Below are positions 1 to 5,481 of a stretch of 5,737 nt of DNA, piece after piece. The DNA is from REEB509 sp044370335 (GTDB lineage Bacteria > Pseudomonadota > Alphaproteobacteria > Caulobacterales > Aquidulcibacteraceae), in contig JBILVS010000161.1 of NCBI GenBank assembly GCA_044370335.1, forward strand, positions 1-5,737. The letters are read 5' to 3'. The notes beneath the pieces are model-generated. The model saw nothing but the letters and a program-made list of their open reading frames with translations. It searched no databases and was not told the origin of the DNA. Each line of letters opens with the position of its first letter. Positions within the stretch are counted from its first letter, which is position 1. Position numbers and translations under genes: made by a program.

Positions 1-26
1 ATGCCCGATTGGGAACGATGTCGATG

Positions 27-60
27 TGCATGGGTAGATAATATCTCATCCCCACATGCA
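27..60. repeat. Imperfect inverted repeat downstream of the minus-strand gene run
   Basis: TGCATGGG at 27-34 can pair with CCCACATGCA at 51-60, leaving a 2-nt bulge. A second small palindrome, AGATA-A-TATCT, lies between them at 36-46, but the two are not concentric. The repeat lies just past the stop codon of the small membrane protein gene as read on the minus strand, so it could act as an RNA 3'-end structure. No T-tract follows it, so it is not a standard intrinsic terminator. The surrounding 80 bases are AT-richer than the rest of the window. Confidence 0.25.
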
Positions 61-81
61 TGCAAATGATATTTTATATAT

Positions 82-297
82 TTACATGGCTACATTAACG
101 AAGTTTAAACCACGAAAGCCGACTGATTTCTGATTTGATATCAAAACATTGCACGAAAATTCCGGCACTTTTCGACGGGAACTTCCGCTTAAACTGAGGC
201 GTACGCCAGCGCCAATCGCTACGAGACCGGAAATGATCGAAAGCAAAATACTCATCGCAGATCCGGCATAGGGCGTTTTCCAGGTTGTTCCCGTCAT
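82..297 (-). CDS. Small single-helix membrane protein (71 aa), hypothetical
   Basis: No family is recognised. The product is 71 residues long. It has a short polar N-terminus, one hydrophobic segment at about residues 13-34 (rich in S, I, L, G, A and V), and a basic stretch after it (SSRRK). This suggests one membrane helix with the C-terminus in the cytoplasm. The start at 297 is chosen because a strong GAGGAGG ribosome binding site (310-304) lies 6 nt upstream. A second ATG at 301-299 is only 2 nt from the same site and opens a different frame. The gene is last in the minus-strand run, 118 nt after the stop of the nearest TerB-like gene, so co-transcription is plausible. The tail after residue 40 has no visible features and could be a degenerated end. 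The call rests on the ribosome binding site plus the helix, without homology. Confidence 0.5.
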   Translation of the reverse strand: MTGTTWKTPYAGSAMSILLSIISGLVAIGAGVRLSLSGSSRRKVPEFSCNVLISNQKSVGFRGLNFVNVAM

Positions 298-359
298 TCA
301 TTGCCTCCTCGAGCGATCGCGAATGTCGGAATGGGGATGTGGTTTCGACTTTACAGCGC

Positions 360-383
360 CTTTCCCCGAATCCCAAGGGAAAG
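360..383. other. 7-bp hairpin between the last TerB-like gene and the small membrane gene
   Basis: CTTTCCC at 360-366 pairs perfectly with GGGAAAG at 377-383 around a 10-nt loop. It lies 33 nt past the stop codon of the TerB-like gene at 416-886 in the minus direction. No T-run follows it on the minus strand, so it is more likely a mRNA processing or stability element, or chance, than a terminator. Confidence 0.25.
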
Positions 384-415
384 CCATACGAAACAATGCC
401 GCATCAATTGCGCCC

Positions 416-886
416 TTACTTCACACGATTTTTCGATTTGGCCCGGATATTGTTCTTTTCAAGAAGGACTATGGTCATCTTTTTGGCTTCGTCCTGGTCG
501 ATTTTCATATGCTCAACAATCCTGGAGAGAAATTTCTTTTCCAAATTATCCCAGCGCCGATCCGCGAGAATAATGTCCAGACAATGCGCAAAAATCGACA
601 GCCTCACCTCGTGCTTTTCCGTCATGAGACTGTTGCAGGCGTCTTCGACCAATTCCCCGATGCGCGTGGGAACGAGCCTCGGACGCAAACGGGACTTGAT
701 GGCGGCGATCTGATGACGCGGGAGGCCGTGGAGCGTCCGGGTTCTGGTTTCGAGGCCGTGCATTTCTTCGACCTCCCTTGCATCTTCGTCCCGGTCTATC
801 CAGACCGACGCCAAAAGGAGCGCCATGAAAGCCTCCTCGCGGCTCATGCCGCCTGATATCTCGTCAAAGAAGGCGTCGATCGTCAT
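416..886 (-). CDS. TerB-like helical protein, paralogue 1 (156 aa)
   Basis: This is an all-helical protein of the TerB (tellurite-resistance B-like) type. TerB domains are compact helical bundles with two acidic, often metal-binding, sites. The N-terminus (FFDEISGGMSREEAF) closely matches that of the protein at 1563-2006 (IFDDIIGGMTKEEAF), which shows recent common descent. The first acidic site is altered: the usual DG..xE reads D31-R-D-E-D. The second site is ADRRWDNLEKKFL from D109, with LE in place of EE. The LRPRL box and the AHCLDIILAD box are both present. The C-terminus ends in a very basic tail (RAKSKNRVK) instead of the LKxKNA ending of its two paralogues. The start at 886 lies 24 nt after the upstream TerB-like gene, so the two are probably co-transcribed; the ribosome binding site is poor (GGGGG). 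There is no signal peptide, so it should be cytoplasmic. The exact role is unknown. Confidence 0.75.
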   Translation of the reverse strand: MTIDAFFDEISGGMSREEAFMALLLASVWIDRDEDAREVEEMHGLETRTRTLHGLPRHQIAAIKSRLRPRLVPTRIGELVEDACNSLMTEKHEVRLSIFAHCLDIILADRRWDNLEKKFLSRIVEHMKIDQDEAKKMTIVLLEKNNIRAKSKNRVK

Positions 887-910
887 TGAAAGCCCCCGGT
901 CGCTTGCGCC

Positions 911-1435
911 TTAATAGGCATTCTTGGCCTTGAGCGCGCGGCCAATCCGATTGGCGTCGTCGTCAGAAATCCCAAGCAGTCCCTTCACCCGCTCGATAAA
1001 TTGACGCTCGGTCAGAAGGACCACGCGATCAGCCATGATCAGATCGAACACGTGGCAAAAGACGCAGACGCGCAGGTCCTTTGGGATCGACCGGGCGGCA
1101 TGTTCGGTGAGATCGGCCAGCTTGTTTCTGGCCAGCCGCGGCCTCAGGGCCGCATGCATCCGCTCCAATTCTGCGACGCTCCTGCCGGCAAACAGGGGCG
1201 TCCTGTGGCAAATCGCCATGAGCTCTTCGCGTTCCTCGTCGGCCAGAAAGCCGTCAACCTCCGCGGCCGCGGCCAGCAGAGCGAAAAACGCCTGGTCCTT
1301 TTTCATGCGCGGTCGAAACGCTTTCAACCACCCAAACAGGCCGTCCAACGGAGCGAAGGCGGGTTTGCTTTCTTGGAGGAGCTCATCGAGCGTCATGTCC
1401 AAGGCTGACCGTTCTGACCTGCGAGACTTCGCCAT
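911..1435 (-). CDS. TerB-like helical protein, paralogue 2, with basic N-terminal extension (174 aa)
   Basis: This is a second TerB-like paralogue and the most divergent of the three. The bundle starts around residue 44. The first acidic site is D61-G62 followed by DEEREE at 66-71. The LRPRL box is at 97-101, and the second site is FDLIMAD at 130-136 followed by TERQFI. The protein ends in LKAKNAY, matching the LKIKNAH end of paralogue 3. About 43 extra residues precede the bundle: a basic patch (AKSRRSER), then a predicted amphipathic stretch with FGWLKAFRPRMKK, which could bind a partner or the membrane surface. The start at 1435 is preferred over a longer frame opening at 1489 because GGGGAGGGGG lies 5 nt upstream (GGAGG at 1445-1441). 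The gene is 127 nt downstream of paralogue 3 and 24 nt upstream of paralogue 1. It is probably cytoplasmic; its function is unknown. Confidence 0.75.
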   Translation of the reverse strand: MAKSRRSERSALDMTLDELLQESKPAFAPLDGLFGWLKAFRPRMKKDQAFFALLAAAAEVDGFLADEEREELMAICHRTPLFAGRSVAELERMHAALRPRLARNKLADLTEHAARSIPKDLRVCVFCHVFDLIMADRVVLLTERQFIERVKGLLGISDDDANRIGRALKAKNAY

Positions 1436-1562
1436 CGCCCCCTCCCCGCAACGCAGCGTCCATTTTATCCTCAAGACCCTGAAATACAAGAGATGGAGCG
1501 TTCACAGCGGGGGTTTGTCTCTCTCCGGTCATCTGTGTGCGGATTGAAAGCGTTCAGGCGCG
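1436..1562 (-). other. 127-nt spacer between TerB-like paralogues 3 and 2
   Basis: This noncoding gap is larger than the 24-nt gap between the next two genes, so it could hold a second promoter or a processing site. A GATAAA box on the minus strand (ATCC-side positions about 1464-1470) lies about 30 nt before the start codon, but no well-spaced -35 box accompanies it. The strong purine-rich ribosome binding site of paralogue 2 is at 1447-1438. No hairpin with a T-tract was seen. Confidence 0.3.
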
Positions 1563-2006
1563 TCAATGGGCGTTTTTAATTTTCAGCGCCCTCAGCACCA
1601 TCTCCGCATCTTTCTCAGCTAGGCCCAACGCCGATATCAGCGACTGCAGAAAGGCGCGTTCTTCCGTGCGGACATGCTGGTCTGCGAAGATGATATCGCA
1701 GCAGTGCGCCAACAGGGACAATCCGACATCGGGCTTTTCCTGTTTGAGACTGGCACAGGCGTCGCTGACAAGCTCATTGATCCTTTCCTTTGCCAGACGG
1801 GGCCGGATCTTGGCTCTGAATGCGGCGACTTCGTTTGGTTTGAGGGCCGACAAGGTTCTGGACCGCCGGATCAGGGCCTCAAGCGCCTCTGCCTCTCTCC
1901 CTTCCTGCTCCCCATCGATCATCACCGCGGCGCTGAGAATGGCCAGAAAGGCCTCCTCCTTGGTCATCCCCCCAATAATATCGTCAAATATGGCGTTGAA
2001 CGACAT
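1563..2006 (-). CDS. TerB-like helical protein, paralogue 3, first gene of the cluster (147 aa)
   Basis: Of the three, this copy is closest to a standard TerB domain in length (147 aa) and in acidic residues. The first site is D31-G32-E33 with E35 and E38. The second is A108-D109 followed by T114-E115-E116 and FL. Between them are IRPRL (67-71) and AHCCDIIFAD (100-109). The C-terminus is LKIKNAH. TerB domains are known from tellurite-resistance and chemical-stress loci and as fused modules in conflict systems; the exact role of free-standing copies is unclear. The start at 2006 has an AAGGT ribosome binding site about 7 nt upstream. A good sigma70-like promoter lies about 30 nt further upstream, making this the lead gene of the minus-strand run. 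There is no signal peptide or membrane segment. What this copy binds is not known. Confidence 0.78.
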   Translation of the reverse strand: MSFNAIFDDIIGGMTKEEAFLAILSAAVMIDGEQEGREAEALEALIRRSRTLSALKPNEVAAFRAKIRPRLAKERINELVSDACASLKQEKPDVGLSLLAHCCDIIFADQHVRTEERAFLQSLISALGLAEKDAEMVLRALKIKNAH

Positions 2007-2042
2007 TTCATGACCTTATTCTGAAATCACGAGCACCTCACG

Positions 2043-2071
2043 ATTATCGAACCGTGTTGCGCCTCTGTCTA
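2043..2071 (-). promoter_or_regulatory. Sigma70-like promoter for the TerB-like cluster
   Basis: Read on the minus strand, TAGACA (2071-2066) and GATAAT (2048-2043) are separated by exactly 17 nt, each differing from the consensus at one position. The expected start of transcription is near 2036, giving a leader of about 30 nt before the ATG at 2006. The -35 box overlaps the stop codon of the IS110 transposase frame. The promoter therefore straddles, or lies inside, the end of the element. Confidence 0.5.
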
Positions 2072-3234
2072 CCCCGAGGCCCAACCCCTATCAGTGACAC
2101 GGGATATGCCTTGTGTGGATGGCTCCTTCGTTGCAAAGGGAAATGACGTTTTTGCGCGCCTGATTTGGCACGGTCCTGTGTCCGGCCCGTATCGGCCTGT
2201 GTTTGCGGCGCAGAAACCGCTGGCGCTGAAGTCCTCACCGCGCGTCAGCACGACCCAAACGATCCGGGCGGCTTTGTTGGCCATCGCCACCGTCGCGAGG
2301 CCCGTGGGCTTGCGACTGAGTACATCCCTCACCCAGGGATCGGCCCTCTCTGGGTTTCGCATGGCGGCGCCAACCCGTGACGTCATACCCATGACGAAGA
2401 GCTTTCGCAGGTACTGGTCGCCCATCGTGGCAATCCGCCAGCGGCGCTCCTTGCCGCCGCTCGATGTCTTGAGTGGGGTTAACCCGATCCAGGCGGCGGA
2501 ATCGCGCGCGCTGCGGAATGCAGCCGCGTCAGCGACTGTTGCGAGGATCGCCGATGCGGTTATCGGTCCGATGCCGGGGATCGCTTCAAGCCGTTTCAAA
2601 CGCGCGTCTTCACGCGCCGCAGAGAGGATCTGCCGTTCGAGTGCGTGGACCCGAAGGCTCAGAGCGAGGAAGTGTCCGCGGAGAGACAAAGCGACCTTCC
2701 GGACGACCTCGGGAATGGTTCCATGATCCGTCCCCGACTGAGTAAGCGCCTCCGCAAACCTGCCGGACGTGATGCACGCCCTTTCCGCATCGTCAGACCA
2801 AATTCCGCCATGAGGCCGCCGATCACGTTCGATAATTGTGTGAGTTGCCGGACCAGCATTTCCCGCACCCAACGCTGGCAAAGCTCGCCCTGTTGGGAGG
2901 CTGACTTTATGGGAACAAACCTTATCGTCGGTCGCCTCACGGCTTCGCACATCGCTGCGGCGTCAGCAGCGTCGGATTTCGCACCTTTGACGTAGGGCTT
3001 TAGGTAAGAAGGGGGCATGAGCTGAACCTGGCGGCCGAGCCGGCCGAGCTTGCGCGCCCAATAATCGCGCCTCCCGCATACTTCCATGCCGAGCAAACAC
3101 GCCGGTAGTTTTTCGAAGAAACTCAAGACCTGTCCGCGACGCAGCTGGCGGTTGAACGCCACGGATCCGTCGGCGACGACGCCATGACCATGAAAAATCC
3201 TTAGCCAGATCGAGGCCTATGTCGTGACTTGCAT
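2069..3234 (-). pseudogene. IS110-family transposase, broken by several indels
   Basis: The reading direction is minus. The likely ATG is at 3234-3232 behind GGAGAGGCGG, followed by the GLDLAK motif whose Asp (3211-3209) would be the first residue of the DEDD RuvC-like site. Next come MEVCGRRDYWARKL and the YVKGAKSDAADAAAMCEAV block with the later acidic residues, and then the C-terminal Transposase_20 part. That part has a helix-hairpin-helix-like segment (AIPGIGPITASAIL) and SSGGKERRWRIATMGD, which carries the expected catalytic serine. The frame breaks several times: a stop and a missing base near 3221, an extra base near the T-run at 3193-3197, an extra G at 2779-2781 and another at 2759-2760. 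The C-terminal frame runs on to a stop at 2069, with about 40 residues beyond the usual family end. It is probably inactive. The family assignment is firm. Confidence 0.88.
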
Positions 3235-3360
3235 TACCGCCTCTCCCTAGGGGGCCTTGGCGAAGTGGTTTGACGCATTGGCTTGCCGCCTGGATAAGGG
3301 GCGGCTCACCGTCGGCGCCTTGGCAGGATCACAGGCGTGGCCGGCGTCGGTGCGCCCTAG
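3235..3360 (-). ncRNA. Candidate IS110 bridge-RNA region upstream of the transposase
   Basis: Some IS110 elements encode a structured guide (bridge) RNA in the noncoding end before the transposase gene. Here the corresponding stretch is GC-rich and foldable. It holds a perfect 6-bp hairpin (GCCGCC/GGCGGC at 3285-3290 and 3300-3305, 9-nt loop), and the 8-mer GCCTTGGC occurs twice, at 3254-3261 and 3317-3324. Position and structure fit, but no guide loops could be assigned because the target and the element ends are unknown. As the transposase is broken, the RNA may also be a relic. Confidence 0.3.
3270..3298 (+). promoter_or_regulatory. Sigma70-like promoter candidate for the M14 operon
   Basis: TTGACG (3270-3275) and GATAAG (3293-3298) are spaced by 17 nt on the plus strand. 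The -35 box matches 5 of 6 consensus bases and the -10 box 4 of 6. Transcription would begin near 3305 and leave a leader of about 105 nt before the ATG at 3411. The boxes lie in what is probably the noncoding end of the IS110 element, antisense to any RNA encoded there. No better candidate was seen between 3240 and 3410. Confidence 0.35.
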
Positions 3361-3410
3361 TCCTTAAGAAGCGAGCCGGTTGCCACCGCAGCCATCGCCA
3401 GGGTCTGACA

Positions 3411-4229
3411 ATGCCGAAACCGATTGAGGATAACTTCGCCCAGAATGTGTATTCCGCGGCGCGCTATTTTGAGACGCTGCAGGAGTGGTTTTCAACGAGT
3501 CCGCACGCCTCGGCCTACACGCGCTCGACCCTTGGTGTGGTCGATGGCCAGCCGATTGTGCTCCTCCGCCCAACCGCCCCGATCGAGGGCCCCAACCTGA
3601 TTGTCGGCGCCACATTCCATGGTGAAGAGCCCGCCGGAGCGTGGGGGGTCATGACCTATTTGTTCCAGGAGCTGGGTGCGGCGCCCCCTGCGAATATCAG
3701 CTTTCTTCCCCTTGTGAACCCAACCGGCCTCAACCGCGGCACCCGGCATAATGTGTTTGGCGAAAACCCCAATGCGGGATGGATCAGGACTGGGACCACA
3801 AGCCCCGAGACGTCGGCGGAAGCAAAGGCGATCCTGGCCAATATCGACCTCATTGCCGATCTTGGGCAGGATGGGGTTTTATCGCTTCACGAAGACTGGG
3901 AGCAGGCCAGAGGGTATCTTTACGCCTATGAGCAGGCCGGGGCTTCGCCTGCCTGGCGAGAGGGCCTGCTCGCGGTGATTGCGGAAGCGTTTGGGGTCGC
4001 CGACGCCGCGGAGGCGCCCTATGCCCCTCTCGATAACGGGGTCGCCCTCAACCATCGCGATGGATCGTTTGAGGACTTCATGTTCGAAAACGGGGCCAAG
4101 CGGGCCTATTGCACCGAGACGCCCGGGTTGCGCGATCTCCCAAGCCGAATCCGCGCGAACTGCTTGCTGATCAAGGCTTTTGTCGCGAGCGCGACCGACA
4201 CCAAGGGGCTGGGCCATGCTGAACGCTGA
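3411..4229 (+). CDS. M14-family zinc carboxypeptidase/deacylase-like hydrolase (272 aa)
   Basis: This is a metallohydrolase of the M14 clan, in the group that includes succinylglutamate desuccinylase/aspartoacylase-like and MpaA-like enzymes. Such enzymes remove an amino acid or acyl group through a zinc-bound water. The visible site is complete: the zinc ligands are H70 and E73 in FHGEEPAG and H160 in LSLHED, and the catalytic glutamate is E236 in TETPG. The substrate-binding segment NPTGLNRGTRHN (103-114) carries the usual Arg. The following stretch reads GENPNAGW instead of the common NxNR, so the substrate may differ from classical carboxypeptidases. There is no signal peptide, so it should act in the cytoplasm. 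The ATG at 3411 is chosen over a TTG at 3270 because homology-like sequence starts only near residue 10; an AGGG lies 7 nt upstream. The last 14 nt overlap the next gene. The substrate is unknown. Confidence 0.85.
   Translation: MPKPIEDNFAQNVYSAARYFETLQEWFSTSPHASAYTRSTLGVVDGQPIVLLRPTAPIEGPNLIVGATFHGEEPAGAWGVMTYLFQELGAAPPANISFLPLVNPTGLNRGTRHNVFGENPNAGWIRTGTTSPETSAEAKAILANIDLIADLGQDGVLSLHEDWEQARGYLYAYEQAGASPAWREGLLAVIAEAFGVADAAEAPYAPLDNGVALNHRDGSFEDFMFENGAKRAYCTETPGLRDLPSRIRANCLLIKAFVASATDTKGLGHAER
4203..4208 (+). promoter_or_regulatory. Internal ribosome binding site deciding the start of the second operon gene
   Basis: AAGGGG inside the end of the M14 coding region is 7 nt before the ATG at 4216. 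This favours 4216 over an in-frame ATG at 4180, which has no such site. It implies translational coupling between the two genes. Confidence 0.6.
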
Positions 4230-5481
4230 ATTGCCGCCGAAGGCGCTTGTACAATGCATCGCTTTCCACATCGGCGCCCCCTTGTCCCTCGCCCGCCGGG
4301 GATCGTGGACCTGGGAGCGGCTCGGGCAGGAGATGGGATCATGGTTTGAGACCCGATCGGCGGCTTTCAAACCCCTCACGCGGCCCTTGCCGGACAATTT
4401 TCGCTTTCCCCTCGGCCGGCCGATCGTTCTGGGTTATGTGGGCGGTCTTGCTCTGGAGGAACAATTCAGCAAGGTGGCCGGCGCCGACACGCTTTGCGGG
4501 TCGGAAATATGGATTACGCCGGCCGGTGGCGTCTATATCATTCTCAGCTGCGAGCGCTCGGCGAATGGGGGCGGACTACCGCGCTTTCCGACCCCCGGAT
4601 ACAGAGCGATTTATGATGTGGCGTGTTTTCTGTTTCTGGAGCTTTTTGAGGAGCTGACCCGCTGCCTCAAAGCCCTGCAGGTCCGTTTTCTGTTTGCGGG
4701 ATCGGTGTTCCTCGACCGGAACAAAATGACCATCGACGCGACACGTCATTTGCGCCGCGAGGCCAGCGCAAAGCGCGCCGATATTCAAGGCCTGCATGAA
4801 ATGGCCATCGCCGATTTTCGCATCGATGACCTTCTCATCGACGTCTATTATATCGAGACGGATGCGACCGCGCCGGAACGCAATTATCGGATCGGCTATG
4901 GCGAGGCCTTCGTCGCCGGCCCGCGCGAAGAAGATGTGTTCGCCATCCTGCTTGTCTATTTGTCTTTCCCTGCAGCGGTATGGCTTCTTGGCGCCGCCTC
5001 GGACTACGCCAACCGGTCCATTCTGCACACGCAGGATCATGTGAGCGCGGCTCGCCTTTCTTCTGTCCGATCACTGAAGATTTTTTGCGATACGCTGGTC
5101 GCCGAGACCCAGCCGATCCAAATCCGCATCACCGAGTATTACCTCGAGCTCATGGACGCCACGTTCAAGGCTCTGAAGCTTGAGACGATGTATGCGCAGG
5201 TGAATGCCTTGATGTCCGCCTTGTCGGGTGAAGCCGCCGCGATTGAGGCCCAGCTCCAGGTCGTCAGGGATCGGAAGATCGCGGCGGGAGGGGTTTCCAT
5301 AGCCTTAATTGCGGCTCTCTCGGCAGGTTATGATCTGATCCAGTTTTCTCGCGAGGTCAGCCCTGCGACCCTTGCGTTTTGGACGCTCCCGTTCGGCGTG
5401 ATCGCGCTCTCGATTGTGCTTCTTGGCTTGATGATCGCGCCCGTCAGGCGCGCCAGGAATGATCGGCTCTCTCTATTTTAG
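4216..5481 (+). CDS. Unknown protein with large soluble N-terminal region and two C-terminal membrane helices (421 aa)
   Basis: The family is not recognised. Residues 1-235 look soluble and mixed alpha/beta (for example RPIVLGYVGGLAL, GSEIWITPAGGVYIILSC, DLLIDVYYIETDA). A moderately hydrophobic stretch at 241-261 (starting VFAILLVYLSFPAAVWLLG) may be a buried strand/helix or a membrane segment. Residues about 270-354 form a long helical, coiled-coil-like part with many charged residues. Two clear membrane helices follow at about 356-377 and 385-410, ending in a basic tail (RRARNDRLSLF) that should stay in the cytoplasm. This order, a soluble domain, a long helix, then a C-terminal helical hairpin, resembles CorA-type channels, but the GMN motif between the helices is absent, so that is an analogy and not an assignment. 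The gene overlaps the M14 gene by 14 nt with its own AAGGGG site. The two proteins are likely made together and may form a membrane-tethered pair. Confidence 0.7.
   Translation: MLNAELPPKALVQCIAFHIGAPLSLARRGSWTWERLGQEMGSWFETRSAAFKPLTRPLPDNFRFPLGRPIVLGYVGGLALEEQFSKVAGADTLCGSEIWITPAGGVYIILSCERSANGGGLPRFPTPGYRAIYDVACFLFLELFEELTRCLKALQVRFLFAGSVFLDRNKMTIDATRHLRREASAKRADIQGLHEMAIADFRIDDLLIDVYYIETDATAPERNYRIGYGEAFVAGPREEDVFAILLVYLSFPAAVWLLGAASDYANRSILHTQDHVSAARLSSVRSLKIFCDTLVAETQPIQIRITEYYLELMDATFKALKLETMYAQVNALMSALSGEAAAIEAQLQVVRDRKIAAGGVSIALIAALSAGYDLIQFSREVSPATLAFWTLPFGVIALSIVLLGLMIAPVRRARNDRLSLF

Larger units (their letters stand above)
2036..3400 (-). mobile_element. IS110-family insertion sequence remnant (ends approximate)
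   Basis: The element lies between the TerB-like cluster and the M14 operon, which point away from it. Its coding core is 2069-3234. The ends are not defined here: IS110 elements usually lack long terminal inverted repeats and target duplications, and none was found. The right limit is somewhere between 3240 and 3400, because the noncoding 5' end of such elements is commonly 100-200 nt. The left limit is near 2036-2070. The insertion interrupts no visible gene, so it appears to sit in the old divergent intergenic space. Confidence 0.6.

Noticed and set aside
360..383. Hairpin as an intrinsic terminator of the TerB-like cluster
   Set aside because: No T-run follows on the minus strand.
285..856. 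Overlapping plus-strand open frames across the first TerB-like gene
   Set aside because: They are antisense to a clear paralogue family member and their translations lack coherent features or ribosome binding sites.
1001..1547. Plus-strand open frames opposite the second TerB-like gene
   Set aside because: Open only because of GC-rich codon structure on the other strand; serine/arginine-rich translations typical of shadows.
2094..2726. 210-codon plus-strand frame opposite the transposase
   Set aside because: The minus strand carries unmistakable IS110 motifs here; the plus frame has no recognisable domain.
2060..3244. CGCCTCT at 2060-2066 and 3238-3244 as element end repeats
   Set aside because: Only 7 bp, in direct orientation, and the first copy abuts the transposase stop; it could be chance and does not define the ends.
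3270..3410. N-terminal extension of the M14 protein from a TTG at 3270
   Set aside because: The extra 47 residues are low-complexity and unlike an M14 N-terminus, and the region overlaps the IS noncoding end; the ATG at 3411 fits better.
4216..5481. Annotation as a CorA magnesium channel
   Set aside because: The topology is similar, but the GMN motif between the two helices is missing and the N-terminal domain shows no CorA features.
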